From: Gilvimarinus japonicus
GTDB taxonomy: Bacteria; Pseudomonadota; Gammaproteobacteria; Pseudomonadales; Cellvibrionaceae
Direction: 5' to 3'
NCBI RefSeq assembly: GCF_042847215.1
Contig: NZ_AP031500.1
Coordinates: 3,162,001-3,226,000 of the forward strand
Length of the DNA: 64,000 nucleotides
This document shows positions 27,227 through 36,373 of the stretch, piece after piece (within the stretch, counting starts at the first letter, position 1; each line of letters opens with the position of its first letter). The notes below the pieces were generated by a model. It was not told the origin of the DNA, searched no databases, and saw only the letters and a program-made list of their open reading frames with translations. Position numbers and translations under genes: made by a program.

Positions 27227-27742
27227 TCAGTTTCTAAACCCTGACTGGACAATGACCCGCGCATCGGTCGACCCACCTGCGGCGTGGGATGTGACACGAT
27301 AGCGGCGCTCAATGTCTTTTGCCAAAAGACTCGCAAGATCCACAGCACTTCCCTCCAAGCCGGATGAAAAGAATGTGACCTCCTCTACTAAATAGTGGGG
27401 CTGTTCAGAGACGTGATCAATCGTTCCGGTATACTGGGTAGTAAATGAGTTCCAGTTAGTTAAATCTTGCCAAAAAGCCAAGCCAGACTCACCCAGAGAA
27501 TCCGTAAACCCTACTTGAGCACCAATAACACTTGGAGTTGCCGCAGCCTCTGCCTGACGCAGAGCGGCCTCTGACGACTGAAACGCCAACTGCTTGTCCC
27601 GCATATTGCCAGCCATTTGCTCTTGTAAACCGCTACCTCGGATTGCCGACAAACCAATTATTGATATCAACAAGACCATTATGAGCCCAACCAAAAGCGT
27701 CGCACCTGATTGCAGCTTCTGTAACTTGCATCGACTTTCCAT
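27227..27742 (-). CDS. pilX: Minor pilin-associated protein PilX
   Basis: PilX is a pseudopilin-like component of the priming complex that works with PilV, PilW, FimU and PilY1. The N-terminal part has GATLLVGLIMVLLISIIGLSAIRGS, a hydrophobic helix after a short basic leader; the +5 residue is not the usual glutamate, which is typical of PilX/GspK-like proteins. The longest frame starts with GTG at 27751, but the ATG at 27742 (MESRCKLQ) has AAGGTG upstream at good spacing. The stop TGA touches the alternative upstream pilY1 start. The 171-residue size agrees with pseudomonad PilX. Confidence 0.87.
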   Translation of the reverse strand: MESRCKLQKLQSGATLLVGLIMVLLISIIGLSAIRGSGLQEQMAGNMRDKQLAFQSSEAALRQAEAAATPSVIGAQVGFTDSLGESGLAFWQDLTNWNSFTTQYTGTIDHVSEQPHYLVEEVTFFSSGLEGSAVDLASLLAKDIERRYRVTSHAAGGSTDARVIVQSGFRN

Positions 27743-27820
27743 TTTACTCACCTTGTTATAAAGGAGCGTTCAAAATAACTAGGTCTTGCTCCGGTAAAAA
27801 TAAAGACAATAGCCATAAAA

Positions 27821-28849
27821 TCACAACAATTTGTTACGAATTGCGACGGTCGTTCTAAACACTTTGCGAACGCGATTGTCATCCGCAGTCACTTCTTCAC
27901 CAGCAAACGTATAGGTTTGTTTATCACTAGCGGCATTATCACCGGGTGTCATCACCAAAGCCTCTAATTGCAAAGACACCGCATTTTCCCAATTAGCAAC
28001 AGCTTCTGGCGCCACATAATTATTGGCCACTCGATCTGCATCGGTATCCACTCCCACGTTATAAAATATGTTTTCCACACCAACTAACAACGGGAACGAC
28101 GGTTCACGCCCAACTTTTTGATACAGAGTTGGTATATTATTCGGGCCATCTGCGATATAAAAAACTGAGGTTTTTAAACGAAACACCTCGGCTCCCGGAT
28201 TGACATCTTGGGTTGGGTAGTCTGGATTTCCACCCCATTCAGTAATTTGATTTCCTGGATCAGAGCCTGCTCCATGGGCCAAAGTGACCATGCCACCGTT
28301 TTCAGAAACCCCCGTCACCTGAAAGATCCACATCTTTTCGAAGTCTGCGGCAACCAAAATATCACCCTCACAGATACCACTCGGACAATCTTGGCCGGCG
28401 GGGGTTGTCAGTTCCACGTAGACATTACCAGAATCATTCTGCTGTACTACTGGAACCGACATATCCGAAGCGGTGTAAACTGCAACTACTTGAGTATCAG
28501 AGTTCGGAGCAGGGTTTAGCACCAAGCCTGCAGGTAGCGAATCACCATTAAAAACACGCATGGCGGTTTCCGGAGAGTAATCGTTTCCAAATTGATTTTT
28601 GTTGTTTAATGTAGAGATCATATTCCACGATGTGGCGTAAGCCGGACCAAAAAAGCCCGCTTGGCGAACATCACGAGCCATAAACTCAACGGCCAAGCGC
28701 CCGGTCTCCTGCAGCCGAGAGAGGCCCTGCTGCGTAGTGAATACCGTTTTACTGGATAAAAACATCTGTACTACGCCGGCCATCAACAGCAAGCTAATAG
28801 TGATAGCGACCATTAGCTCAATCAACGAAAAGCCTTTTTGCTTAGCCAT
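27821..28849 (-). CDS. pilW: Minor pilin PilW
   Basis: PilW is a large minor pilin of the pilus-initiating tip complex. The prepilin signal KGFSLIELMVAITISLLLMAGVVQMF has Gly-1, Phe+1 and Glu+5, cut by PilD. The globular domain of about 310 residues (RLQETGRLAVEFMARDVRQAGFFG near the start) matches PilW family proteins; the total of 342 residues is normal. The ATG has AAGAGG five bases upstream. It lies between pilV (nine bases upstream) and pilX (about 80 bases downstream) in the usual fimU-pilV-pilW-pilX-pilY1 order. Confidence 0.9.
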   Translation of the reverse strand: MAKQKGFSLIELMVAITISLLLMAGVVQMFLSSKTVFTTQQGLSRLQETGRLAVEFMARDVRQAGFFGPAYATSWNMISTLNNKNQFGNDYSPETAMRVFNGDSLPAGLVLNPAPNSDTQVVAVYTASDMSVPVVQQNDSGNVYVELTTPAGQDCPSGICEGDILVAADFEKMWIFQVTGVSENGGMVTLAHGAGSDPGNQITEWGGNPDYPTQDVNPGAEVFRLKTSVFYIADGPNNIPTLYQKVGREPSFPLLVGVENIFYNVGVDTDADRVANNYVAPEAVANWENAVSLQLEALVMTPGDNAASDKQTYTFAGEEVTADDNRVRKVFRTTVAIRNKLL

Positions 28850-28858
28850 TCTTGCCTC

Positions 28859-29233
28859 TTATATTCTGGAGGTGTAACCAAAGGTGGTGCGCTCGACTTC
28901 TTCACCACCCGCCTCAGCCACGGGCTCATCCCAACTGATTGATACGGTGCACACACGAGCCTGGCACTCGATCTCCCCATCACCACCGGGTAACGACTCC
29001 ACCAACTCATCCATATCTGGTTGAACGATATTTTCTAAAGTTGAGGACGAACGCATTTGCTCCAAGGCATTGTACGCAACAATATTAGCTTGCGAGCGAT
29101 AATAAGCGCTGGTGTTATACTGCAACGACCGTGTTTGCAAAGCGGCCAAGGCCATAAGCGCCGTGGACAGTACAAGCACTGTAATCAGTACCTCAATCAA
29201 GCCCACGCCCTGCTGGCTCTTAATATTCTTCAT
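28859..29233 (-). CDS. pilV: Minor pilin PilV
   Basis: This 124-residue prepilin carries the signal GVGLIEVLITVLVLSTALMALAAL with Gly-1 and Glu+5, followed by LQTRSLQYN, which is characteristic of PilV proteins. Its ATG overlaps the stop of the upstream FimT/FimU-like gene (ATGA), so the two are translationally coupled. The C-terminal region has two cysteines (IECQARVCTV). It acts in the minor-pilin priming complex with PilW, PilX, FimU and PilY1. Confidence 0.88.
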   Translation of the reverse strand: MKNIKSQQGVGLIEVLITVLVLSTALMALAALQTRSLQYNTSAYYRSQANIVAYNALEQMRSSSTLENIVQPDMDELVESLPGGDGEIECQARVCTVSISWDEPVAEAGGEEVERTTFGYTSRI

Positions 29234-29790
29234 GGCGACGTCCCCGAGCAGTCAACTTCTTCCACATCAATCATGCCTGCCACTCCTACAGTAATGTCAC
29301 GCTGTCTTGGCCCTTGGCAGCCCTCTACGAAGGAATTAACTACCACCGAAGCTGTATTTGCTGGACCACCAATTCGCCCTAACTGCCCGGTGCTGGTAAA
29401 ACGAACAAAATTGGTGGCACCATTATTTGTTGCCGTGATTTGCGTTGCGTCGTCAAAATCGCTGGTGTGGCGAAGGACGTCCCCCACGACTGGAGCGGCG
29501 GCTTCGTCCGTCGCCGCTTCATCCACAAAGATAATCCAACCATTGGTCCAATCGTTGGCACACGCATTTCCTGCATTATTCGCTGCGCACAGGCTTACAC
29601 GGCGGCCTCGTTTAACCGCTTCGGTTTTAGTCACTTGAATCGCATTAACCAAACTCTCCCCAACAGCCTCTGAGTGACTATTTAGGATCATAGTCTGAAA
29701 GCTCGGCGCAGCCATGGCAATCAAAATAGCCAAAACCACAGTGGTGATCAGCAACTCAATCAGTGTGAAACCGACCTGGTCTCGCTTCAT
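29230..29790 (-). CDS. fimU: Minor pilin FimT/FimU-like (GspH family)
   Basis: This GspH/FimT-domain prepilin has the signal VGFTLIELLITTVVLAILIAMAAPSF with Gly-1 and Glu+5. Its globular part includes KTEAVKRGRRVSLC and WTNGWIIFVDEA, typical of FimT/FimU. The longest frame starts at 29826; the ATG at 29790 (MKRDQVGFTL) gives a short basic leader of normal length and has AAGGAA upstream. It is the first gene of the minor-pilin operon, where fimU or fimT sits in Pseudomonas; which of these two it represents cannot be settled here. Confidence 0.85.
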   Translation of the reverse strand: MKRDQVGFTLIELLITTVVLAILIAMAAPSFQTMILNSHSEAVGESLVNAIQVTKTEAVKRGRRVSLCAANNAGNACANDWTNGWIIFVDEAATDEAAAPVVGDVLRHTSDFDDATQITATNNGATNFVRFTSTGQLGRIGGPANTASVVVNSFVEGCQGPRQRDITVGVAGMIDVEEVDCSGTSP

Positions 29791-29990
29791 AGTAAGGTAT
29801 TCCTTTGTGATTTGGCAGTTCGCCATCCGTCACCCCAGAATTGACGATTACATTAAGTCTGACTATATTCATTAAAGTTAACATGCTAACCACAAAGCAC
29901 CAGTGCTGCCAGATGTGCGGTCAGCAAAGACGAACGAACGGAAGCAAACGAAGATTAATCCGCCAGCGGGCGAGCAAGGAGTGCTCACTT

Positions 29991-30527
29991 ATGCAAAGCA
30001 ACCTAGGCTTCACCTACATCGAATCTATCATCACCCTTACTGTAATGGCCATCTTGACGGCATTGTTGGCACCCTCCTTCACCCGACTCATACAAAACCA
30101 TAAAGTAGAGAGCACTACCCTTGCCTTGCTTGAGGCGGTACAAACTACCCGCAGCTACGCCGTTAAGAGCAACCGGAGGGCGACATTAGCCAGTAATCCA
30201 AGCTGGGAGGATGGCTGGGTCATTTTTTACGATGACGACCACGATGGCGAGATTGACGCGGACGAAACATTATTAGTGGACCGTCCAGCAGTCGCTGAAG
30301 ATGTGGCTATCCACGGAAATCGCTTTGTCGACGACTACATATCTTACCTAGGAAGCGGCGCTAGCCGCTGGGCTTCGGGGCGTAAGGGTGGCTCTTTTCA
30401 GGCTGGCACTATTACGGTCTGCCCTGAAAACGAAGGAGAAGGTTACGAGCTGGTTCTATCTCGCGGGGGAAGGCTGCGTAAACACTCCATTACCGAAACC
30501 GAATGCTCCGAGGCACCAGGTGCTTAA
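29991..30527 (+). CDS. Second GspH/FimT-type pseudopilin, divergent from the minor-pilin operon
   Basis: This protein has the prepilin signal GFTYIESIITLTVMAILTALLAPSF with Gly-1 and Glu+5, and a GspH-type domain containing EDGWVIFYDDDHDGEIDADE. Residues 81-92 of that stretch match an EF-hand calcium loop (Asp at 1, 3 and 5, Gly at 6, Ile at 8, Glu at 12). The longest frame starts at 29841, but the ATG at 29991 has AAGGAG nine bases upstream and gives a correct short leader, so the product is 178 residues. It is transcribed away from the fimU operon from a shared 200-base spacer. It probably contributes a FimT-like function in pilus assembly or DNA binding. Confidence 0.8.
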   Translation: MQSNLGFTYIESIITLTVMAILTALLAPSFTRLIQNHKVESTTLALLEAVQTTRSYAVKSNRRATLASNPSWEDGWVIFYDDDHDGEIDADETLLVDRPAVAEDVAIHGNRFVDDYISYLGSGASRWASGRKGGSFQAGTITVCPENEGEGYELVLSRGGRLRKHSITETECSEAPGA

Positions 30528-30543
30528 GTATTAATAATGCCAA

Positions 30544-31479
30544 CTAACCCCGGAGCTCACGCGGCAACGAGAAACTGATATTCTCTGGGATCCCCTCCAC
30601 CTCAACAGGAAGGCTTGCACCCAGTGCAATCAAGTGATCTACCACTTGCCGCACCAAGGTTTCAGGCGCAGAGGCGCCAGCAGTAATACCAACCTGCTTT
30701 TTATCTTTGATCCAGCTGTCATCGATATCGGCCGGGGAGTCTATTAGGTAGGCCTCCGTACCGCAGCGCTCAGCCAGCTCGCGCAAGCGGTTGGAGTTGG
30801 AGCTGTTGGGCGAGCCCACCACCAACAACAAATCGCACTCTAGAGACAGCTGACGCACAGCGTCCTGACGGTTGGTGGTAGCGTAGCAAATATCGTCTTT
30901 GCGCGGGCCTTGGATCTGGGTAAATTTTGCTCGCAGTGCAGCGATGATTTCGGCGGTGTCGTCCATCGAGAGCGTCGTTTGGGTGACGTAAGCCAGACGA
31001 GACGGGTCTACAACTTCAAGCTTAGCCACATCCGCCACGCTTTCGACAAGATACATCTTGCCGCCATTGCGGGCGTCGTATTGCCCCATGGTGCCCTCAA
31101 CTTCGGGGTGACCGGCGTGCCCAATCAGGACGCACTCGCTGCCGTCACGACTATAACGCGACACCTCCATATGTACTTTGGTAACCAACGGGCAGGTAGC
31201 ATCAAACACTTGTAAGCTGCGCTCGGCCGCTTCATTACGCACAGCTTGGGAGACGCCATGGGCGCTAAAAATGACAATAACGTCGTCAGGCACTTCTTCC
31301 AGCTCATCAACGAACACCGCCCCACGCTCACGCAAAGTATCGACCACGAATTTATTGTGGACCACTTCATGACGAACATAGATAGGAGCACCGAACACAT
31401 CTAGAGCCCGGTTGACGATATCAATCGCGCGGTCGACACCAGCACAAAAACCGCGTGGGTTAGCCAATTTAATTTGCAT
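30544..31479 (-). CDS. ispH: 4-hydroxy-3-methylbut-2-enyl diphosphate reductase
   Basis: IspH (LytB) is the last enzyme of the MEP isoprenoid pathway, reducing HMBPP to IPP and DMAPP with a [4Fe-4S] cluster. The three cluster cysteines are visible in ANPRGFCAGVDRAI, FDATCPLVTKVH and DDICYATTNRQ. Substrate-binding motifs EVVHNKFVVD, GHAGHPEVEGTMGQ and GSPNSSNSNRL are also present. At 311 residues it is a normal size. ispH behind fkpB, lspA and ileS, and next to the pil cluster, is the classical Pseudomonas order. Confidence 0.96.
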   Translation of the reverse strand: MQIKLANPRGFCAGVDRAIDIVNRALDVFGAPIYVRHEVVHNKFVVDTLRERGAVFVDELEEVPDDVIVIFSAHGVSQAVRNEAAERSLQVFDATCPLVTKVHMEVSRYSRDGSECVLIGHAGHPEVEGTMGQYDARNGGKMYLVESVADVAKLEVVDPSRLAYVTQTTLSMDDTAEIIAALRAKFTQIQGPRKDDICYATTNRQDAVRQLSLECDLLLVVGSPNSSNSNRLRELAERCGTEAYLIDSPADIDDSWIKDKKQVGITAGASAPETLVRQVVDHLIALGASLPVEVEGIPENISFSLPRELRG

Positions 31480-31547
31480 AGTTGAAACCTATGGTTTCTG
31501 GAAAACGGGATACGGGGCGCGTTCAGTGCTCTCCGCATCCCGCAAAA

Positions 31548-31997
31548 TTAATGTACCTGAGCCGGCTCGATTTGCAGAATTGCCACCTTAAAGGTGATGT
31601 CCCGGCCCGCCAGCGGGTGGTTAAAGTCAACCGTAACTTCTTCATCGTTAAAGTCAACTACGACACCCGGCAGCTCGGTATTTTGCGCATCGGCAAATGA
31701 CAACATTAAACCTTGGCTTAACTCCAGCTCCGGCTCAAAGTCCGAGCGCGGGATTGTCTGGATGTTATTGGGATTATGTGCGCCGAAGCCCGCCTCGGGT
31801 TTAACGGTTAACTCTTCTCGGGCACCTTCACGCAAACCAAACAACGCCTGCTCAAACCCTTTTAAAAGTTTGCCATCGCCCACCGTAAAAGTAGCTGGCG
31901 AACTTTCAAAATTGGAATCCACCAACTGGCCATCGGGTAGCGCCAACGAGAAATGTAGCGTCACACGAGTACCCGGCCCAACGGTCAAATCACGCAT
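31548..31997 (-). CDS. fkpB: FKBP-type peptidyl-prolyl cis-trans isomerase FkpB (SlpA)
   Basis: FkpB is a small SlyD-like PPIase and chaperone encoded between lspA and ispH. The FKBP fold motifs are VTLHFSLALPDGQLVDSNFE, FTVGDGKLLKGFEQALFGL and GVVVDFNDEEVTVDFNHPLAG, the last being the insert-in-flap end. Three start codons are close together; the ATG at 31997 (MRDLTVGPG) has AAAGG eight bases upstream and is preferred, giving 149 residues. It overlaps the lspA stop by eight bases. No His-rich metal tail as in SlyD is present. Confidence 0.92.
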   Translation of the reverse strand: MRDLTVGPGTRVTLHFSLALPDGQLVDSNFESSPATFTVGDGKLLKGFEQALFGLREGAREELTVKPEAGFGAHNPNNIQTIPRSDFEPELELSQGLMLSFADAQNTELPGVVVDFNDEEVTVDFNHPLAGRDITFKVAILQIEPAQVH

Positions 31998-32511
31998 GGC
32001 CATCACCTTTGCTCGCCTTACCGGCAGTCTCTTTTTTAGCGTTAAACAACATATCTACAATTAACCAAAAAGCACCAAAACAAATGGCAGAATCTGCCAA
32101 GTTAAACGCCGGAAAATAATTATCTTGATAATGCACCACGATAAAGTCGACTACGTGACCAAGCACCACGCGATCGTACAAGTTACCTAACGCACCGCCT
32201 AAAATAAACCCAAGCGCCATCGCCTCAATCCAGCGGGCTTTTGGCAAACGCGCCAACCAAATCACAATCACCACGCTAAACACGGCAGCAATAGCGGTAA
32301 AAAACCAACGCTGCCAACCACTGGCGTCGCTTAAAAAACTAAATGCGGCGCCTGGATTGTGCAGCAAGGTAAAATTAAAAAACGAGGTAAATGCCACAGG
32401 CGAGTTGTAATCCAAACTCGCCACTACCGCCGTCTTACTCCACTGATCCAACAAGAACACAATGGCAGCCAATAAATACCAGCCCCACGGATGCGCTATC
32501 TTTTTCCACAT
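31990..32511 (-). CDS. lspA: Lipoprotein signal peptidase (SPase II)
   Basis: LspA is the inner-membrane aspartic peptidase that removes signal peptides from prolipoproteins such as BamD and RlpA. Four membrane helices are visible. The catalytic aspartates lie in GNLYDRVVLGHVVDF and FNLADSAICFG, and the conserved FNFTLLHNPGAAFSF motif is present. The longest frame starts at a TTG at 32517; the ATG at 32511 (MWKKIAHPWG) has AAGGGG upstream and gives 173 residues. It starts 11 bases after the ileS stop, in the standard ileS-lspA-fkpB-ispH operon. Confidence 0.95.
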   Translation of the reverse strand: MWKKIAHPWGWYLLAAIVFLLDQWSKTAVVASLDYNSPVAFTSFFNFTLLHNPGAAFSFLSDASGWQRWFFTAIAAVFSVVIVIWLARLPKARWIEAMALGFILGGALGNLYDRVVLGHVVDFIVVHYQDNYFPAFNLADSAICFGAFWLIVDMLFNAKKETAGKASKGDGHA

Positions 32512-32522
32512 AGCCAAGCCCC

Positions 32523-35324
32523 TTAGGCGTAGTGCCGAACTTCACCGGCGCCATCAATGTTATCAGCACAGCGCTGACAGATTTCCGGGTGAGCCGCCAC
32601 GGCGCCAACATCAGCGCGAAAATGCCAGCAACGTGCGCACTTAGGTTGCTCGGACTTGCTCACGGCAACGCGTAAACCTTCAACGTCGGTTGCAATCGCA
32701 TCATCGCCAGCGCTACTTAATGGCGCCAACGTGGCCGCCGAGCTAATTAAGATAAAACGCAGCTCATCCCCCAGCAACGCCAGCTGGCACAGCAATTGTT
32801 CGTCGCAATAAAGCGTTAACTCTGCCGACAAAGAGCCACCGATTACGCCTTCACCCCGCTTAGCCTCCAACACTTTGTTGGTAGCCGTTTTAACATCAGC
32901 CACCTGCGCCCAAAAATCATCACCCAGGCGGGTGTCGATACACTCGGGCAATGCAAACCATTCGGCGGTAAACACACTGCCTTCAGGCTTGCCGGGCAAC
33001 TGTTGCCACATTTCAAAGGCGGTAAAGCTCAGCACCGGCGCAATCCAACGAGTAAACGCCTCTGCCAAATAATACAGCGCCGTTTGCGCCGACCGACGCG
33101 GACGTGAATCAGCTTTAGTGGTGTACTGACGATCTTTAATAATATCCAGATAAAAACCACCCAGCTCAACCACACAAAAATTATGCAGTTTTTGATAGAC
33201 CTGATGCAGCTGGAAGTTGTCGTAGCATTGGATCAACTCTTGCTGTAGTTGACCGGCGCGGCCCACCACCCAGCGATCAAGTGCCAGCAACTCATCTTCC
33301 GCCACTAGATCGGTAGCTGGATCAAAGCCGTTTAGGTTAGACAAAATAAACCGCGCGGTATTGCGAATACGCCGGTACGAGTCAGCGGTGCGTTTTAAAA
33401 TTTCTTCCGAGACGCTCATCTCTGAGCTAAAGTCAGTGGCCGCCACCCACAGGCGCAGCACATCGGCGCCCAAGTCATTAAAGACTTTTTGGGGCGCGAC
33501 GGTATTGCCTATGGACTTAGACATTTTTCGGCCATCGGCATCGACAACAAAACCGTGGGTCAAAACGGTTTTGTACGGCGCCGTACCGTTCATGGCCATT
33601 GCCGTTTTTAACGATGACTGAAACCAGCCCCGGTGTTGATCGGACCCCTCCAGATATAAATCGGCCGGGTAGCTTAAGCATTCGCGCTGCTGAAGTACGG
33701 CGTAGTGCGTAACCCCAGAGTCAAACCACACATCCAACGTATCGGTTACCTTGTCGTATTCGTTCGCCTCATTTCCTAGTAAGCTCGCCGCATCTAGGTC
33801 GTACCAAGCATCCATGCCGGTTTTTTCCACGTGCAGCGCGACTTGCTCGATTAGCTCGTCAGTACGCGGGTGCAGTGCGCCGGTTTCTTTGTGGACAAAC
33901 AAGGCGATCGGGACGCCCCAAGTGCGCTGACGGGAGATACACCAATCGGGACTGGACTCCAGCATCGAGTCGATACGTGCGCGCCCCCAGTTGGGCACCC
34001 ACTGCACTCCCTCTACCGACTTTGCGACCTGGCCACGTAAATCGTTTTTGGTCATGCTGACAAACCATTGCGGCGTCGCACGAAAAATTAACGGCGTTTT
34101 GGTGCGCCAGCAATGTGGAAAGCTGTGGGTGATTTTACTTTCAAAAAACAGTGCGCTTTTTTCTTTGAGCAGGTCGATGACTTTTTCATCGACTTTATAC
34201 ACATGCTCACCGGCAAATACCGGCACATGATCGCGGTACAGACCATTATCATCGATATAATTCAGTGTACCAATGTCGTATTTACGTCCTACCACAAAGT
34301 CGTCCATACCGTGATCGGGCGCTGTGTGTACACAACCAGTACCCGCATCAAGGGTAACGTGATCACCCAAAATCACCGGAACTTGGCGTTCATAAAACGG
34401 GTGCAGCAAGTTTTGCCCTTCAAGAGCGGCGCCTTTGGCTCGGCCTACCACGGTAAAATCTTCGATGCCGGCACGCGCCATAACCGACTCATACAGTCCT
34501 TCGGCCATTACTAAACGCTCGCCCGCAGCCGCCACAACAACGTAATCCAACTCAGGGTTAACACTAACGGCCTGGTTGGCCGGCAGGGTCCAGGGGGTCG
34601 TGGTCCAAATCACCACCGACAGCGGTCCACTGCCGCTCAAATCATCAATCGCACTGGCGGCGGCATCTTGGTCGGCAAAAGCAAATTTCACATCGATGCT
34701 AAACGAGGTTTTGTCTTGATACTCGACCTCGGCTTCGGCCAGTGCCGAGCCCCCCACCACAGACCAGTAAACGGGTTTAAAACCCCGCTGTAAGTGCCCA
34801 TTGTCGACGATTTTGCCCAAAGCGCGAATAATATCCGCCTCAAACTTAAAGTCCATGGTGAGGTAAGGGTTGTGCCAATCGCCCAACACACCCAAGCGCA
34901 TAAAGTCTTTACGTTGACCATCAACTTGGCGCGCGGCGTACTCGCGGCACTTTTGTCTAAATGCTTTAACGTCTAACTTAACACCGGCTTTACCGTGTTT
35001 TTTCTCGACGTTGTGCTCAATCGGTAAACCGTGACAGTCCCAGCCCGGCACGTAAGGGGCATCAAACCCACTTAGGGTTTTGCTCTTAACGATAATATCT
35101 TTAAGGATCTTGTTAACCGCATGACCAATGTGAATATCGCCATTCGCATAGGGCGGACCATCATGCAGAATGTACGATTTACGTCCCTTACGCGCGGCAC
35201 GGATCTGCTCGTACAGACCATCTTTGGCCCACGCTTTGAGCATCTCGGGCTCGCGCTGGGCCAGGTTGGCCTTCATGGCAAAAGACGTTTGGGGCAAATT
35301 CAAGGTTGCTTTGTAATCAGTCAT
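32523..35324 (-). CDS. ileS: Isoleucyl-tRNA synthetase
   Basis: IleRS charges tRNA-Ile and edits misactivated valine. The class I signature PYANGDIHIGHAVNKILKD (HIGH) and the KMSKS loop GRKMSKSIGNTV are present, as are the editing domain (VIWTTTPWTLPANQAV) and the C-terminal zinc-finger CARCWHFRADVG with later cysteines. The 933-residue length is that of the bacterial type sensitive to mupirocin. The ATG lies 16 bases past the ribF stop, so ribF, ileS, lspA, fkpB and ispH may form one transcript. Confidence 0.97.
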   Translation of the reverse strand: MTDYKATLNLPQTSFAMKANLAQREPEMLKAWAKDGLYEQIRAARKGRKSYILHDGPPYANGDIHIGHAVNKILKDIIVKSKTLSGFDAPYVPGWDCHGLPIEHNVEKKHGKAGVKLDVKAFRQKCREYAARQVDGQRKDFMRLGVLGDWHNPYLTMDFKFEADIIRALGKIVDNGHLQRGFKPVYWSVVGGSALAEAEVEYQDKTSFSIDVKFAFADQDAAASAIDDLSGSGPLSVVIWTTTPWTLPANQAVSVNPELDYVVVAAAGERLVMAEGLYESVMARAGIEDFTVVGRAKGAALEGQNLLHPFYERQVPVILGDHVTLDAGTGCVHTAPDHGMDDFVVGRKYDIGTLNYIDDNGLYRDHVPVFAGEHVYKVDEKVIDLLKEKSALFFESKITHSFPHCWRTKTPLIFRATPQWFVSMTKNDLRGQVAKSVEGVQWVPNWGRARIDSMLESSPDWCISRQRTWGVPIALFVHKETGALHPRTDELIEQVALHVEKTGMDAWYDLDAASLLGNEANEYDKVTDTLDVWFDSGVTHYAVLQQRECLSYPADLYLEGSDQHRGWFQSSLKTAMAMNGTAPYKTVLTHGFVVDADGRKMSKSIGNTVAPQKVFNDLGADVLRLWVAATDFSSEMSVSEEILKRTADSYRRIRNTARFILSNLNGFDPATDLVAEDELLALDRWVVGRAGQLQQELIQCYDNFQLHQVYQKLHNFCVVELGGFYLDIIKDRQYTTKADSRPRRSAQTALYYLAEAFTRWIAPVLSFTAFEMWQQLPGKPEGSVFTAEWFALPECIDTRLGDDFWAQVADVKTATNKVLEAKRGEGVIGGSLSAELTLYCDEQLLCQLALLGDELRFILISSAATLAPLSSAGDDAIATDVEGLRVAVSKSEQPKCARCWHFRADVGAVAAHPEICQRCADNIDGAGEVRHYA

Positions 35325-35340
35325 TGTCTTCAGTCAAATG

Positions 35341-36321
35341 TCAGTTAAGAGTGGGTAATCCAGTGGACGCTGGTGGCACGGCAGCAAAATAAGCCTGGGC
35401 GCCACGAATATCATCCTGCAATTGTGTGGTTAGTGCCGCAAGCGATGCAAATTTTTGCTCGGCTCGTAACCGCTGGTGAAACATCACCTTTATAGGCTGA
35501 CCATAGATGTCTCGGTCAAAGTTTAACAGGTGCACCTCCAATAGGGGTTCCAGATCTCCCGCTATGGTGGGCTTTGCCCCGACGTTAGCAACACCAGAGT
35601 AACACTTGCCATCGGCCAACTCGGCACTGATCACAAAAACGCCCGACAGCGGCGAACGATAGCGCTGCAAGCGGACATTGGCCGTAGGCACGCCCAACTG
35701 ACGACCCAGCTTTTTACCGTGACCGACCCGGCCGCTGATCGCGTAGGGCCGGCCGAGGCAGGCCTCAGCCCGGGCAAATTCACCGGCCTGCAGGTGTTGG
35801 CGAATCCGGGTACTGCTCACTCGTTCGCCGGCGAGGGTTAAGGTACAAGTATCGGTGACCCCAAAACAGCCCTGCGCGCCAACACGTTGCAACAGCTCGT
35901 AGTTACCCGCGCGATCACAGCCAAAGCGAAAATCATCGCCCACCACAAGATGACGAATGCCCAGGCCATCGACCAACACCCGGTCGATAAACTGGCGCGC
36001 CGTCAAACTGCGAAACGCCTCGTTAAACTGCAGGCACAACACTTTATCGACACCGGCGGCAAACAGCGCCTCAAGTTTTTCACGCAGGCGCATCAGCCGC
36101 GCCGGAGCCCGCTCCCGAGAGAAGTACTCGTGGGGCTGGGGCTCAAACAAAATCACCACAGAGGGTAAGTTAAGGCGCTCGGACACGCCCTTGAGTTGAC
36201 GCAGTATGGCCTGATGCCCCAGGTGAACACCATCAAAGGTGCCAATGGTGGCCACAGACCCCCGATGGCGCTCGCGCAGGTTGTATAAACCGCGAATAAA
36301 TTCTGGGGCCTGACTCTTCAC
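35341..36321 (-). CDS. ribF: Bifunctional riboflavin kinase / FAD synthetase
   Basis: RibF phosphorylates riboflavin to FMN and adenylylates FMN to FAD. The N-terminal nucleotidyltransferase domain has ATIGTFDGVHLGHQAIL and SSTRIRQHLQAGEFARAE; the C-terminal flavokinase domain has GRPYAISGRVGHGKKLGRQLG and GVANVGAKPT. The start is a GTG at 36321 with only a weak AGGT upstream, and the product is 326 residues. It sits between murJ (about 50 bases upstream) and ileS, the typical gammaproteobacterial order. Confidence 0.95.
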   Translation of the reverse strand: MKSQAPEFIRGLYNLRERHRGSVATIGTFDGVHLGHQAILRQLKGVSERLNLPSVVILFEPQPHEYFSRERAPARLMRLREKLEALFAAGVDKVLCLQFNEAFRSLTARQFIDRVLVDGLGIRHLVVGDDFRFGCDRAGNYELLQRVGAQGCFGVTDTCTLTLAGERVSSTRIRQHLQAGEFARAEACLGRPYAISGRVGHGKKLGRQLGVPTANVRLQRYRSPLSGVFVISAELADGKCYSGVANVGAKPTIAGDLEPLLEVHLLNFDRDIYGQPIKVMFHQRLRAEQKFASLAALTTQLQDDIRGAQAYFAAVPPASTGLPTLN

Positions 36322-36373
36322 ACGGAACCTGTTGACGGCGGAAAATCTGACGCGTGAGTATACAGCAGCAACC

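Noticed and set aside
29791..29990. RpoN -24/-12 promoter for the minor-pilin operon, expected because PilR is encoded nearby
   Set aside because: No TGGCAC-N5-TTGC-like sequence could be found on the minus strand in this spacer.
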